From Phoronis australis (lineage: Eukaryota; Phoronida; Phoronidae): a stretch of 35,705 nt of DNA. How positions within the stretch are numbered: position 1 is the stretch's first letter; each line of letters begins with the position of its first letter. The DNA lies in the NCBI GenBank assembly GCA_002633005.1, contig NMRA01000208.1, forward strand, positions 661,606 through 697,310, read 5' to 3'. Below are positions 8,123 to 24,068 of this stretch, piece after piece. A program made the position numbers and the translations under genes. The notes beneath the pieces are model-generated. The model searched no databases. It was not told the DNA's origin and worked only from the letters and a program-made list of their open reading frames with translations.

Positions 8123-10680
8123 TGTTAGTCGTCCAAGATGTTCCACGACTGCACCATCAGCACCCTGCCTGACGCATTAAATTATAATATCACTATGGTT
8201 TCGGATGATGAAATCTGTAGGCCGATCTTAGAGTTGACTGACAAGTGAAGATATGCAAAGATATATATGTACCAGCCGGATACTAATACTCGGATGGCGT
8301 TTGGATTCATCCGAATCACTATTTGAATGCCGTGCGTGTTCGATTTCTGAAGCCATTTCCACAGAATAACTGAAACAAAATAAACCATGTTTCCTCGAAG
8401 TTTCAGAATATGAAAGCAAAATTGCGGTTGTGTTTTGACACTTTTAGTTCAGCCTGTGCTCAAGTCGGACGCTGAGACTCCGACCACCGTCTTCTCTTGA
8501 ATTGTCTGACAAGTTTTAAATTTTTTAGGCCATAGAGTTCAGCGATTCGGAATGAGTGCCATGTTGATTTACTGTACCTTTCAGACATTTCAACGAGCTC
8601 AATTTGTAGTGGGAAACGCGCAAATGGTGTCGTTATGTGATCCGTACGTGCCTCCAACACCAAACACATCCAGTTCATTATCTAATCAAAATATTGCTAT
8701 GTAACTCTGGAGCAAAATTTGAAAACTTTTTTCTAAGTCTGTTACTTATGGGCGCACCCATGGGGGAGGGCTCGAACGAGCCCCCCAATTTGGCGAATTG
8801 GGCAAAAAGGGTCCGCCTCAGTGAAACAAAAGTCCCGAGTAAACGAGACAAAAGTCAAAAAAATCCCACGAGAAGTCGGCGCGGATGCACACAATTCGTG
8901 GGCCTGAACCTAGTGACCCCGTTTCTGTATTTTTTTAGTCTTCGTTGATTTCTTTCACTAAAAGGTAAGCACACTGAAAAATTCGAGCTCCCCCCCTGTA
9001 CTTAAGGCTGGGTGCGCGCATGCTACTGGGTAAGCGTGACGTAAGCTTTAGACTTACATGGTAACTGTGGGTAAAAATCACCCTCAAAACCATAATATCC
9101 AACCTGTGATATACGGAGTATGAGTTTTTAGTTCAATCTTGCTTTTATCATCAAAGTGGGACACCAATGACGCATTAGTAGGTCACGTGACAGAACGAGG
9201 ATTGGTTGAAATCACCAAAAACATGTTGTTTGGTATCCTTTCAAAGGATTCAGAAAACAATCCTACAGTCTCATAACAGTACACAAGGCCTTAGAGTTCG
9301 CCTCGACCACCTGGGTTCTGTTTCATCAAAGATCCAAAATACGGTCGTAGGTACGGTCGTGGGCAGCTTACTACGAAATTGATGCAGCATTTTTTGCAAA
9401 AGCGAAACTGCCAATGAGGTAAACGCGATCGGAGTTACACATTCAAATTAAAAGAACGCTTTAATAAATGATAACACAGAACGCCAAAAAGCCGAAAATT
9501 CAATCGTTGTTTCCCGACATTGACTAATTTGTAAAATATTTTGAATTTCACATTTTTGCAGAGGGCCCCATTTTTTTCCTAATTTGTAGTAGACAAAGAC
9601 CAAAATACAAAAACGAATTAAAAGAAAAATAAATTACAAATTGAAACTGTGCCGAGTTGTTTGTAAATAAAAAGTTAAGGCTATGCTGGGCCTTATTGAC
9701 AAGTATGCGAATTGCCAAATATTTGCAAAATTACAGAATTTAACTGTGAGTAAACGTATATAATTTCTGATTGATTTTTCACTCTAGTCTGCCATCAAAT
9801 GGGTCACGTGACCGTGTCCTTTTATTGAACTTGAACAAAAAAGTTACATTCACTGCAAAACAAGTTATGATCAAACTTTACTTGATGTCAATGTTCAAAA
9901 TGAGATTTTATCTTGAAAACGCTGCTACAGTTTTCTAACCGTACCATTGTTTGTCGTTTTATACAACTTATTGATTAAGGTTTATTTTGTGAAAATCATA
10001 ATTAAGTCTTATTTTTGATAGCCCCCCCTCCCCGCCTCAACCAAAAGTGGAATATTAACAATTGCTAACAGCGATTTAGAGAATATTAACGAGTCAATAT
10101 ACCACCTGACCCACAACAAATTGCAACAAAAGGTTTTACAGTGGTTTTATGCTCTACTGGGTATCCTTATTAACAGGAAAAAGTCTACCAAAATCTGACC
10201 ACCGGAAATGGGTTAAAACTGCGTCATTTCCAAGATGGCCGTCACGACGTTTCGAAATCACCAAAAATAGATATAACTTCTTCAATAATTGAGATAGAGA
10301 CATAATTTTTGGTTCTAGTCTATGGTTTTAAGGGGTGATCAACTCGCTGGTGTGGTTAAAACTAAGATATGATTAGTATTTGATATGAAATTCAAGATGA
10401 CGGCTAAAATTCAAGAAACACGTGATTTGTCCTTCATTAATTATAACGAAAGTATGATTAGGTATGACTGGTTTCTGATTGAATGATCTTAAACTGTTCT
10501 GGTCAAGGTCAGTAATCTCAAGGGGCCCATGCTACTTAACGAAGATCCCTAAAACGAGTCTTTCGGCTTCAAAACCGGCTGTGCCTCTTTGACATCACGA
10601 TTAGGTTCACAACGGAATAAACATTTGTAACTTTGAAATATACCATGCATAGCCCATTATATTAGTTAAAGTTTAGGACT
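8123..10680. other. intergenic region upstream of the Rab gene
   Basis: Should contain the Rab promoter and 5' UTR, but no TATA box or start site can be placed. Apart from the MITE at 8748-9023, the sequence is AT-rich and without a supportable gene. Open frames at 8182-8419 and 8460-8948 show no family features, and the last runs into the MITE. Confidence 0.5.
8748..9023. mobile_element. CGCACCCATGGGGG-type MITE, copy 1
   Basis: Left end GGCGCACCCATGGGGG, then GGCTCGAACGAGCCCCCC, and inverted right end ATGCGCGCACCCAGC. Shares the CTCG..GAACGAGCCCCCC(A)ATTTGGCGAA block and the AAACAAAAGTCC(C)GAG block with the copies at 17507-17743 and 18001-18237. Confidence 0.65.
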
Positions 10681-10735
10681 TTACATAGAAATTTAGAAAG
10701 ACTCTGTGATACTGTTATATGTCGAGTGTGTTACT

Positions 10736-10942
10736 GAAAACAAGTGACATTGGAACACATTGATACGATGGTTATGTTACTAAAGAAACAGAGACAATGG
10801 AATTATGAAACCCTGTTGCATATTTGTCATCACATGGGAATGAGAAAAACGGGGACAATTGGAATGAAAAGTGACTCATCCTGATAAAAAGCGGGACATC
10901 TAAGTCTTTGCCAAAACGCAAGGTTGAAATGTTCGCATAAGA
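10736..10942. repeat. interspersed repeat, copy 1 of 2
   Basis: Resembles 14547-14766: shared strings GGTTATGTTACTAAA / TTGTTATGTTACTAAA, AGAGACAAT, AAACGGG(G)ACAA, AAAAAGCGGG and GCCAAAACGCAAGG..GTAATGTTCGCA. No defined ends or coding capacity in this copy. Family unknown. Confidence 0.55.
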
Positions 10943-11562
10943 ACGTCTCGACAGCGGCACTTTTTACTTTTTAGTAGAATGGGCGATTCCGTGTACCGCA
11001 AAAACATAGAACTTGTCGTTTTTCTGTTTATTCGAACGCAAAAGCAAGGTTGTGTTGCATGGGAAATCAAAATAGTAAGTGAAATGTAAATTTTGCCGTT
11101 CGTCAAAAATGGAATATTTGATGGTGATGCTAAATGGCGAGAAAAATCAGAAGGTGGCGCTGTCCACTGAGAGCGGTGCCTTTGGCAAGCATACTACACG
11201 CTGTTGTAACGCAAAGAAGTATTGGATTGGGTTCTTTTACAAAAACTTTTCATGTTTTGTACTTTATTTTATGGGTATTAGGTAAATTCTTCAGGTGACA
11301 TTAGAAATCAAGTCAAAATTAAAATTGGGCATCTAGTAACCACTGTAAAAAGAATTATTAAAGAAACAACAAAAGACAACAATTAGGCTTAGATGGACAC
11401 ACTTAGCTACGCAAATAAACGCTGCAGTAGTTTTTCGAATGTTATACAAACACACCATTCACTTAATATTGCAGAACAATCAATCACAAGGAAAATGTCA
11501 TTTCCTTCCCTACAATACTGTGGCATGATTATAACCACCAAAATGTCCTACTGAAAAACTCC

Positions 11563-12007
11563 TACCGGGAATTTCCGTAGATAAGCCCATGGGCGTGTAT
11601 TCGGAAAATGAACATTTTCAGGCATTTTAACAGCACCAAATAAACGCCCGGGCGTTTATTCGGAAAAGGGGGCGTGTAAAAGGAAAACCGCAGTTTTGCT
11701 TGACTTGAGACTCTTTCACTTAAAACTGCGTTTTTAAATTTTATGTTAATATATGCCTAGTTCGCCAACACCTTGTTCGGTTTTTATACATGATGATTGC
11801 TCCACAAAACTGAATTTGTGGTAAAAAGTTGACGCATAGTGGACTTTTAAGAGGAAAGTTTCCAAATAAACGTCCCACTGTCTGTACACTTGACACCTTA
11901 AGTTGTAACACCAAATAAACGCCCATGGGCGTGTATGTGGCATAATTTTCCGAATAAACGCCCATGGGCCTTCCATTGGGTGGGCTTATCTGCGGAAAAC
12001 CCCGGTA
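11563..12007. mobile_element. 445-bp MITE with internal palindromic units
   Basis: 27-bp terminal inverted repeats with three mismatches: left begins TACCGGGAATTTCCG, right inverted begins TACCGGGGTTTTCCG, and both continue with AGATAAGCCCA. Inside are at least four copies of a small palindromic module, AATAAACGCCCATGGGCGT or close variants, usually followed by ATTCGGAAAA. No transposase frame; the ORFs here are by-products of the repeats. Confidence 0.75.
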
Positions 12008-12928
12008 ACATGTTGCTTGATAAGTTATCGAAAGTGGCGCTAAGGCTATCAGGCCACACTATTCCCGATGCAGCCAGGGCCACGGGTCGGTGCGTATAAA
12101 GAATGACCATACAGTTGGTTGACCAGACTATCCCTAGGTTAGTCATGTTTCAGTTACGTTTAAGTCACATTTTAGGGCGGGAAATCTCGGTGTTTCAAGG
12201 TCTAACATTAGAACGTATGGTCACGCGTGGAAGTTGCCACTTCATTCGTAGCTATATGCATAATGGTACTGAAAACTAAAAAACGTAAACGAACTGCAGA
12301 AACAATTAATCTTCTTCCCAAATCAATGAAAAGTACTTTTATTTTGGTTTCCAAAAATAATTCTTTTTCGAATATGTCTTTAGGATTTAAACCAATAATC
12401 TTGTTCCAAAATGATAAACAACGCAGCTTTTGTCAGTTAAATTGTGCGTACATTTTGGGGCACCCTCTGCATAATTGTTCGATTAGTACGAGTCCAGTTT
12501 TAAAATTGAGAACTAGATTTGGTTGGTTTACAACTGACACGCCATGACAACACTGCCAGTGGTGATAATTGCAATTTAATTGTTGCATATTAATTCAGTA
12601 TTGCCGTTACTGTGTTGCTGTTGTTGTCTATATGAGGTTTAATTTTCTTGTTTGTGGTTCATATCAGTGTTGTCTCATTTGAATGTGCCTTCCTACAACT
12701 AATCGGGACCTAGTATTAGTGGTAGTAGGCTTAATACGGTTGGTGATAGTGTTAGGGATAACTGTAGGAGGGAGGCCTTATTCAAGTCTGTCTTGTTGGT
12801 TATCTTGAACGCTCTAGCTTTGTTTAAACCCAAGATGAACAAGCGCATTATTAATGATTAGGATATTTTATATTAAAAGTCATGAAAAATAGTCTGTAAA
12901 CTCTAAGCCTTTTGGGATTGAATACGTG
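12008..12928. other. region without a supportable gene
   Basis: A plus-strand open frame at 12227-12547 starts only at GTG and has no family features. The part nearest 12929 is the 3' flank of the minus-strand 335-codon gene. No clear AATAAA on the minus strand; only weak variants near 12870. Confidence 0.45.
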
Positions 12929-13936
12929 TCAATCCATTGGCGGAGGTCCACTGAAGCAGCAAAGGAGCCGGCAGCCTTTTCTCTTTGGGCGTTTGCAACG
13001 GAACCTCTTTTTCAGCCTTTGCAAAAATCCTTCTCGTTGACTGATCTCAGATTTTTCAGCCTCGCTCTCAGGTTTTGGAAGGTTGCATGGTATAACTTCT
13101 TCGATCTCATCCTGTAGTCGATCCTCGTTTGAAAGGTGCCACGCAGGAACGGTTACACTACTGAATTGGGGGATTTTTAGGCCTATTTTGACACCTTCAA
13201 ATAAGAATGACACATACTGCTTGCCAGTTACACCCTTGAAGTTAGAAAAACTGAAGCATTCCGCTTGCATCATTGAAATTGTATTTCCGGTGTCTGACTT
13301 GGCGTGGTCGTGAGTGTATTCTATTCCTGATCCACGGCTCAATTCCCTAACACTTCTTTCGTCTTCACTTTCTTCATTATTTACTTCCATCTTCATCCGC
13401 TCGTGCTGAATCAGCTCAACTGCCTGCAAAAGTACCATTTCTACGAAGACGTCAACGACAGCCTGCTCGACCGCGGCGTCCACAAACACTTCTATCTCAT
13501 CTTTCTCCTCGAAGCTATTATCAGAGGCTGAACCTGTAGTTATGCTGTGATGTCTCGTAGACAACACCTCTGACTGGGGCATTCCGGCGAGGTCTTGTGT
13601 GACTTCCGCCTCTGACTCTTTGGTGCACCGTGTGCTTTTCTTGCTTACGCTCTCATTTTTGTTATGCTCCACGGCCTCCGAAATTACAGCCTCAACATAC
13701 ACCTCAACTGCGGCATTCTCTATGACATCATCGACAAATGATTCCACTGCGTCTTTTTCCCCGAGGTTTAGCTCAGGGGTTAGACATTTTCTTTGCGGTG
13801 TCGCCGTCTCCGGTGTGGCTTTAGCTACGCATACTGACAGCAAGTGACAAATGCATATGTTTACAAGGGCACCCATCATAGCCACTGCTGTTGTACTAGT
13901 AATAATTTTCAAAATCTCTTCTCTAAATTCATCCAT
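12929..13936 (-). CDS. unrecognised 335-aa acidic protein with hydrophobic N-terminus and duplicated helix motif
   Basis: The longest open frame in the window, uninterrupted from ATG (13936-13934, context GCAGCATGG) to TGA. I do not recognise it. Visible features: a hydrophobic stretch at about 9-38 (LKIITSTTAVAMMGALVNIC and on) that could be a signal anchor; a 31-residue motif at 60-90 and again at 144-174, with 17 identities, of the form EKDxxExFVDxx[IV]ExAxV then [ED]V[YF]VExVxxxAVE; serine/glutamate-rich linkers; a segment at about 239-257 (KQYVSFLFEGVKIGLKIPQF); a strongly basic C-terminus (LKKRFRCKRPKRK) and CRLLCC near the end. The duplicated motif looks like an amphipathic helix with regular aliphatic spacing. 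A possible acceptor (TTGTTTCAG) lies about 20-30 bases before the ATG, so a 5' UTR exon may exist upstream. Coding status rests on length, start context and the diverged internal repeat. Confidence 0.7.
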   Translation of the reverse strand: MDEFREEILKIITSTTAVAMMGALVNICICHLLSVCVAKATPETATPQRKCLTPELNLGEKDAVESFVDDVIENAAVEVYVEAVISEAVEHNKNESVSKKSTRCTKESEAEVTQDLAGMPQSEVLSTRHHSITTGSASDNSFEEKDEIEVFVDAAVEQAVVDVFVEMVLLQAVELIQHERMKMEVNNEESEDERSVRELSRGSGIEYTHDHAKSDTGNTISMMQAECFSFSNFKGVTGKQYVSFLFEGVKIGLKIPQFSSVTVPAWHLSNEDRLQDEIEEVIPCNLPKPESEAEKSEISQREGFLQRLKKRFRCKRPKRKGCRLLCCFSGPPPMD

Positions 13937-14546
13937 GCTGCTATCTCCTTCGATAACTGAACTGAAACAACGTCAACTACTATGACGTACGCAGAGTATC
14001 AATCACGTCATCGTTAGCGCATCGTCTGTCTTGTTTTAGTCAGAATAATAATAACGCAAAGATGCTCACATAGCAGTGTGCAAGATTGTAAGCCAATAAA
14101 ATTCCGCAGTAGGGCTGACGCGTACATAGATCAGGAGAACCGTCGAATTCCCTGTTCGATTGCGACAGGACATCGTTCATTTAATGCAAAAATATTTTGT
14201 AATGGTCTCGCAGCGCTTTAACCAGTTAATTATGACAACCATAAAAAAATTGGCGGTGGACATTTCGGGTTAGGTTAGGTATCAATATTCCTTTCATAAG
14301 CACCTATTGAACTAGTAGCATGTACGTGATGCAAATATCGTCACTGGGATGCCATGACATTTCACAAAAATGTGCTAAACTAATTGCTCCAACTACGTTT
14401 CCGAAAGTTACAAAGGCTTCTGGTAGATAGAAATAGGCAAACATCTATTGCTTAGCTTTGAAATATACTTACAGGATAGTAGAAATTAATTACATTTCTT
14501 CATAAAGTAAAAATTATGTATACTGATACATGTAGTGTTGTCATCG
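13937..14546. other. 5' flank of the 335-codon gene
   Basis: Probably holds its promoter and 5' UTR. A TTGTTTCAG acceptor-like site near 13960 (minus strand) suggests a spliced leader exon. Otherwise no recognisable feature. Confidence 0.4.
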
Positions 14547-14766
14547 TAAACAAAAGACAGTGGGATACATTTTTACGATTGTTATGTTACTAAATAAAGT
14601 AGATTGGAAAAATAACAACATTTGTAACAGAGACAATTGTTGAAACATCTGTTGCCAACATTCGAAAATGAAAAACGGGACAACTAGATTGAAAAGCGGA
14701 CTCTCGGAGAAAAAGCGGGCCTACGAAAAGCGGATATGCCAAAACGCAAGGATGTAATGTTCGCAC
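14547..14766. repeat. interspersed repeat, copy 2 of 2
   Basis: Counterpart of 10736-10942. Its right end runs into an ATG-initiated 101-codon open frame (14736-15041, starting MPKRKDVMFAQN) with no recognised domain. The other copy does not keep this frame open, so I do not call it a gene. Confidence 0.5.
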
Positions 14767-15402
14767 AAAATGTACCGATATTTGTTTTTGTGGAACGGAA
14801 CATCACGAATGCCGTAACAGCACCCAAAAGCACTGAGTGTTGGGCTATAATCAAACTGGAAATTGCAATTCAGTGTCGCGAAAACCATAAAAAATCCCTT
14901 TTTATCAAATATTGGAACAGTTACGCTGAGAGCGAAACAATTGGAAAATACAATGTGTGTAAATACCCCAGTTGGAATTTAAAAAAATTCCTTAGCCGTA
15001 CAAAAAGTACTAATAGGTGCACAACCGTGGACGCTAAATAAGATTTTCCTACAAGACCCAGTTATTTATCTTCAGTATTTATTTTGAAGCACGAAACTGA
15101 CACGGCTCCCGTTGGCGGACTTTCACCAATATCTTCTAACCGGTGGGCAAATTAATTCTTGCCTCACACCAATGTCTTCGAAGGACAGCTTATACTGCCG
15201 TGTCCAAGCTTTGTAATTCACAGTAGAAACACACATCCCTGCCGTCTGCCTGGAACACATTGGACGGATGTAAAACTCGAGCCCGTTACCGTGGACAATA
15301 TCAAATCCTGCTACAAGACCCCAAACGTGCTGCGTGTTAGAGGCCTCTGCCTCGCCTCCATTCACTTCCTCTTGTCACTTTAGATGGGGCATTGGCTTCA
15401 TG

Positions 15403-15593
15403 AGCAGTGGCGGATCTAGGATATCATAAAGGGGGCCTCGGGGAATTGGGTAAAGGTGGCCCCGAAAGTTGCCGGGACCGGGGATGTGGACCTCCTGTTC
15501 CGAAAACCAACCCGTCGGTGGACTTAAAAAAAAGAAAAGGGGACACGATCCTGGGGTCTGAGCCGCCCCCCCCCTCATCCGCTGCCACTCCTA
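15403..15593. mobile_element. 190-bp MITE with CAGTGGCGGAT ends
   Basis: Left end CAGTGGCGGATCTAGG; the right end, read inverted, is GAGTGGCAGCGGATGAGG. The interior is G-rich on the left and C-rich on the right. Ends of the type CAGTGGCGGATC are common on animal DNA transposons; no coding capacity. The superfamily cannot be fixed without a clear target duplication. Confidence 0.6.
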
Positions 15594-15599
15594 GTTCCT

Positions 15600-17338
15600 G
15601 AACTCAATTTTTCGTCACGCTTCACGCTGTTGTCGTTTCATTTTCCTTACGGCAGCCAAGGGGGAGGGCCGCCCCCCCCTAAATCTGCCTATGCAAAGTT
15701 AAATAATTTGATTTTAATATAACATGTCCACAAGGGCAAGTAAAAAACCATCAACTACTTCCGGTATAATATTATTGCACAAACATAACACAATGGTCAT
15801 ATAATATTAACAACTGAGTATTTAAGAAAACGACAACAATTATCTCTAGAGAATGTAGGTTACCTGGTTACCTGGGGTCAAAATGAATTGATCGAAATTA
15901 ATCATTAGCAACCCTGAATCAAGATAGTCATTCATTGAGGAAAGGCACAGACATATTAAGATTCGTCATTTTAACACACTCCCCAACGAAGTTGCGATCC
16001 TAAGATGTTACACAGTATTAAGGAGGGTATATGCCACTAACCGTCACTCGATTCTAAGGTCCTGTAAACTAAATGCAGACATCATTATCAGCTGACAGTC
16101 AACACAGAATATTGCAGGTTAACATATCTAATGGTACCATAGTTCCAAACAAAAATATTTTTCCAAACAAAAAACATTTCCAGTAGTGAACCCATCCTCT
16201 CAAAGCGTCTACAAACTTAATGCACAACAACCTTCATGGTATTCCAATACAAAATACAAGTTACAATGCAGTATTATAAAACGATGGATACAAATGATTC
16301 ATACAGGATAACTGGGCAAAGGTGGCAACCATACATGTACAAAGTCAGCATAATTTAGTGGGCTAGAGCCATAAAATTATTCCAGCATTTCTAAGCCAAT
16401 TTTGGCTGATTACTATCAAATTCTATTGATAAAACCTAATTAAAAAGGTATTTTGAACTTTGTCTTGACACAGATATTCATTTTATAAAAAGCTTTCATG
16501 CTGAAGATCAAAAAGGCACCTTTACACAACACTAAGCGATAAAAGAATAATTTAAAAACTCACAGTTTCATTATATAAATAAGTCTTAATACCCGTCAAA
16601 CAAAAATGCGTGAACTTGTAACATTTAAAAAACTTGTTTAATTCAGAATGACAGACCTCTCCCAGAAGGGTTGATGAATTTCACTGCTTATTTACTTTGT
16701 GCATTTCAACCCACACCTGGGCTGGACCAGGGGGAGGGCTTCAATCACATCTCAAACAGGTGTGAGCAGCTGGAGAATATAGCCCCATACCCAAATACCA
16801 CACCACCACTATGATTCTGTGCTATTTACCCACAATTCAGCTCGGCTCCTGCATATGTATGACATCACACCAGGGTTCACTTCCACCATGTTAATCACAA
16901 TCTTATGTCAAAACTATATTGTCATTCAAATTAAAATTAAATTTTACTTGTGCACAGTGAGCTGCATGTGTGATTACTCTTTGCTTGTGCTCAGAAATGT
17001 GTTTCAAACCCAATTCCAATCATACCCACAAAAATATTTGGGATGTGACACTTGAAATATTGGTAATTTAGCGGAAAATGAGATCAGACCTGTTTTGTTC
17101 AAAAAGTGACCCTTTCCAGATCCATGTTCCTGCATACAGTCAATGGCAGACGCAGATCACAAGGGGTCTAGGTAATCTGCACCCACCTTTTGGAGACTTT
17201 TGTACTGGCACCTGAATGTCTACCTCTGTCAGAGCTCTATCTAGTTACAATCCTGGAAGCAGCTTGTGGGTTGTGTGGTCACATCAGGTCATTGCTAAGC
17301 ACACCTTTGATCTCAATACTGTGTGGTTACATCATGTC
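15600..17338. other. AT-rich region downstream of the MOSPD-like gene
   Basis: Low in open frames on both strands. Part could be MOSPD 3' UTR or simple intergenic DNA. No poly(A) site can be placed with confidence, and no repeat family was recognised here. Confidence 0.4.
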
Positions 17339-17831
17339 ATTGTCAGACCCCCTCTGGTCACAAGCCTGCCTGGAAGAGCTTGTATGTATTGTGGCCATAT
17401 CAAGTTAATCCACTGAACTATGAAATGAAATCAAACCAAAAACTGATGAGACATCAACCCCACGATTCACTCACAAAGAACTAACGAACTTGGATGCAAG
17501 AAATATCATGCGTGCACCCATGGGGGGGGGCTCGGGGGGCTTGAACGAGCCCCCCATTTGGCGAAGTGGGCAAACAAAAGAAACAAAAAGTCCGAGAAAA
17601 TGAGACAAAAGTCCACTAAACAGGCGTAGACGCACAGTGAAGGTGGTACCCTGTTTTTTTAGTCCTCCTGCTTTTTTGTCAGCAAAATGTCCACATCGCC
17701 AGAAATTCAAGCTCCCCCATATTAAAGGCTGTTTGCGTGCATGAATATAATGGTCTTTTTGCAAAAGTAATGGATCTTTCTGGTGACACTGTCTTAAGAC
17801 AATAACAATGAAACAACAGAAGAGAAAACAC
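17339..17831. repeat. 493-bp direct duplication, copy 1
   Basis: Begins ATTGTCAGACCCCCTCTGG and ends AGAAGAGAAAACAC immediately before the N at 17832. Copy 2 (17833-18325) has the same length, and I count about five substitutions. Contains a CGTGCACCCATGGGGG-type MITE at 17507-17743. Confidence 0.95.
17507..17743. mobile_element. CGCACCCATGGGGG-type MITE, copy 2 (repeated at 18001-18237)
   Basis: Left end CATGCGTGCACCCATGG and inverted right end CATGCACGCAAACAGCC bracket a 237-base element related to 8748-9023. The two local copies differ only as part of the 493-bp duplication. Confidence 0.6.
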
Positions 17832-17832
17832 N

Positions 17833-18325
17833 ATTGTCAGACCCCCTCTGGTCACAAGCCTGCCTGGAAGAGCTTGTATGTATTGTGGCCATATCAAGTT
17901 AATCCACTGAACTATGAAATGAAATCAAACCAAAAACTGATGAGACATCAACCCCACGATTCACTCACAAAGAACTAACGAACTTGGATGCAAGAAATAT
18001 CATGCGTGCACCCATGGGGGGGGGCTCGGGGGGCTTGAACGAGCCCCCCATTTGGCGAAGTGGGCAAACAAAAGAAACAAAAAGTCCGAGAAAATGAGAC
18101 AAAAGTCCACTAAACAGGCGTAGATGCACAGTGAAGGTGGTACCCTGTTTTTTTAGTCCTACTGCTTTTTTGTCAGCAAAATGTCCACATCGCCAGAAAT
18201 TCAAGCTCCCCCATCTTAAAGGCTGTTTACGCGCATGAATATAATGGTCTTTTTGCAAAAGTAATGGATCTTTCTGGTGACACTGTCTTAAGACAATAAC
18301 AATGAAACAACAGAAGAGAAAACAC
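17833..18325. repeat. 493-bp direct duplication, copy 2
   Basis: Starts directly after the N and ends where unique sequence (TATGGCTTATAATAAAT) resumes. The differences from copy 1 are single-base changes only. Contains the matching MITE copy at 18001-18237. Confidence 0.95.
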
Positions 18326-18584
18326 TATGGCTTATAATAAATATTTACGGCCTTTGGTCAGCAGACACGGTGACTTTGATCTTGGCATGCTAGTACACTT
18401 TGGTAACTCAATATTGTACACATTTTTAACACAACTTGCCAAACACATGAAAGACAAACTGAACACCAATGCTGGCAGACTCCATAAACAGTTCAACTGT
18501 CACCTGTCAAGAACCCGACCACCAGGGGGCATCATGCTGGACTTAACTAGATGAGTAAGACTTACAGATGACAGGAGCCCAGTG

Positions 18585-23368
<4,784 letters not shown>

Positions 23369-23960
23369 AAGTAAAAAACAATTTCAATAGATATCGACTG
23401 GATTGTCGAATGTTAGCAACTATGTCATTTTCAAGATTGTCACAAGTCCATTCTTCATGTTTCAAGTTTGGAGCGAATTGTAAAAATGTTGATGTCCGAT
23501 GTTGTCGGCAACTTGTTGGTACTTTGTTGATTGAAAGGTTCGGCATCGTTCATTAATTGCACGGCATTTGCGCTTCATTGACTGGCCGTGTTATCACCAC
23601 GGTCCGTATCTGTAGCTGAATTATTTCTCGTACCAGCATCTGAATCGATGTCTGTATCTGGAACATCTCTCGGTTTGTAAAATAATCCTCGAATTCTTTA
23701 GGTCTTTGCACGGCAGACGACATGATTAAGTATGCAGAATGCGCATGACAATAATGGCGGAAACCGCAGATCACACTGGCTGTGCAAAATCCCGGAATTA
23801 CTCCCCCGGAAACACGCAAACTTCGGGGACAGACACAGTGAAGAGTTGTAACGGCTTGCCAGTTTTTCACAGGGTGCAATCATAAATATTGGATCACCCA
23901 AAGAAACTCGTCGAAAGCGGGGTTTTTTGAGCTGCCGGTAACACCGCCTCCCGTTCAGTA

Positions 23961-24068
23961 ATGCTAGGACCTCGCTAAAAAGCAAGACTTCGCGATATTA
24001 CGTGAGATATTGCCGTGTATTTCAAATGAGAATGTGACTTTGGCTAGATTTTAACTAGGTCCTAGCGT
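23961..24068. mobile_element. ACGCTAGGACCT-family MITE, copy 2
   Basis: 108-base copy of the element at 7138-7247. Inverted ends (A)TGCTAGGACCTCGC / ACGCTAGGACCTAGT; the left end carries one substitution relative to the family. Part of repeated block A. Confidence 0.8.

Noticed and set aside
12227-12547. 106-codon plus-strand ORF
   Set aside because: Starts at GTG, no splice or family evidence, ordinary composition for AT-rich non-coding DNA.
14736-15041. 101-codon ATG ORF starting MPKRKDVMF, considered as the start of a transposase
   Set aside because: No zinc-finger or transposase motif could be seen, and the related repeat at 10736-10942 does not keep the frame open.
15123-15383. Overlapping 74-80 codon ORFs on both strands
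   Set aside because: No recognised family, no splice partners; kept only as unexplained open sequence.
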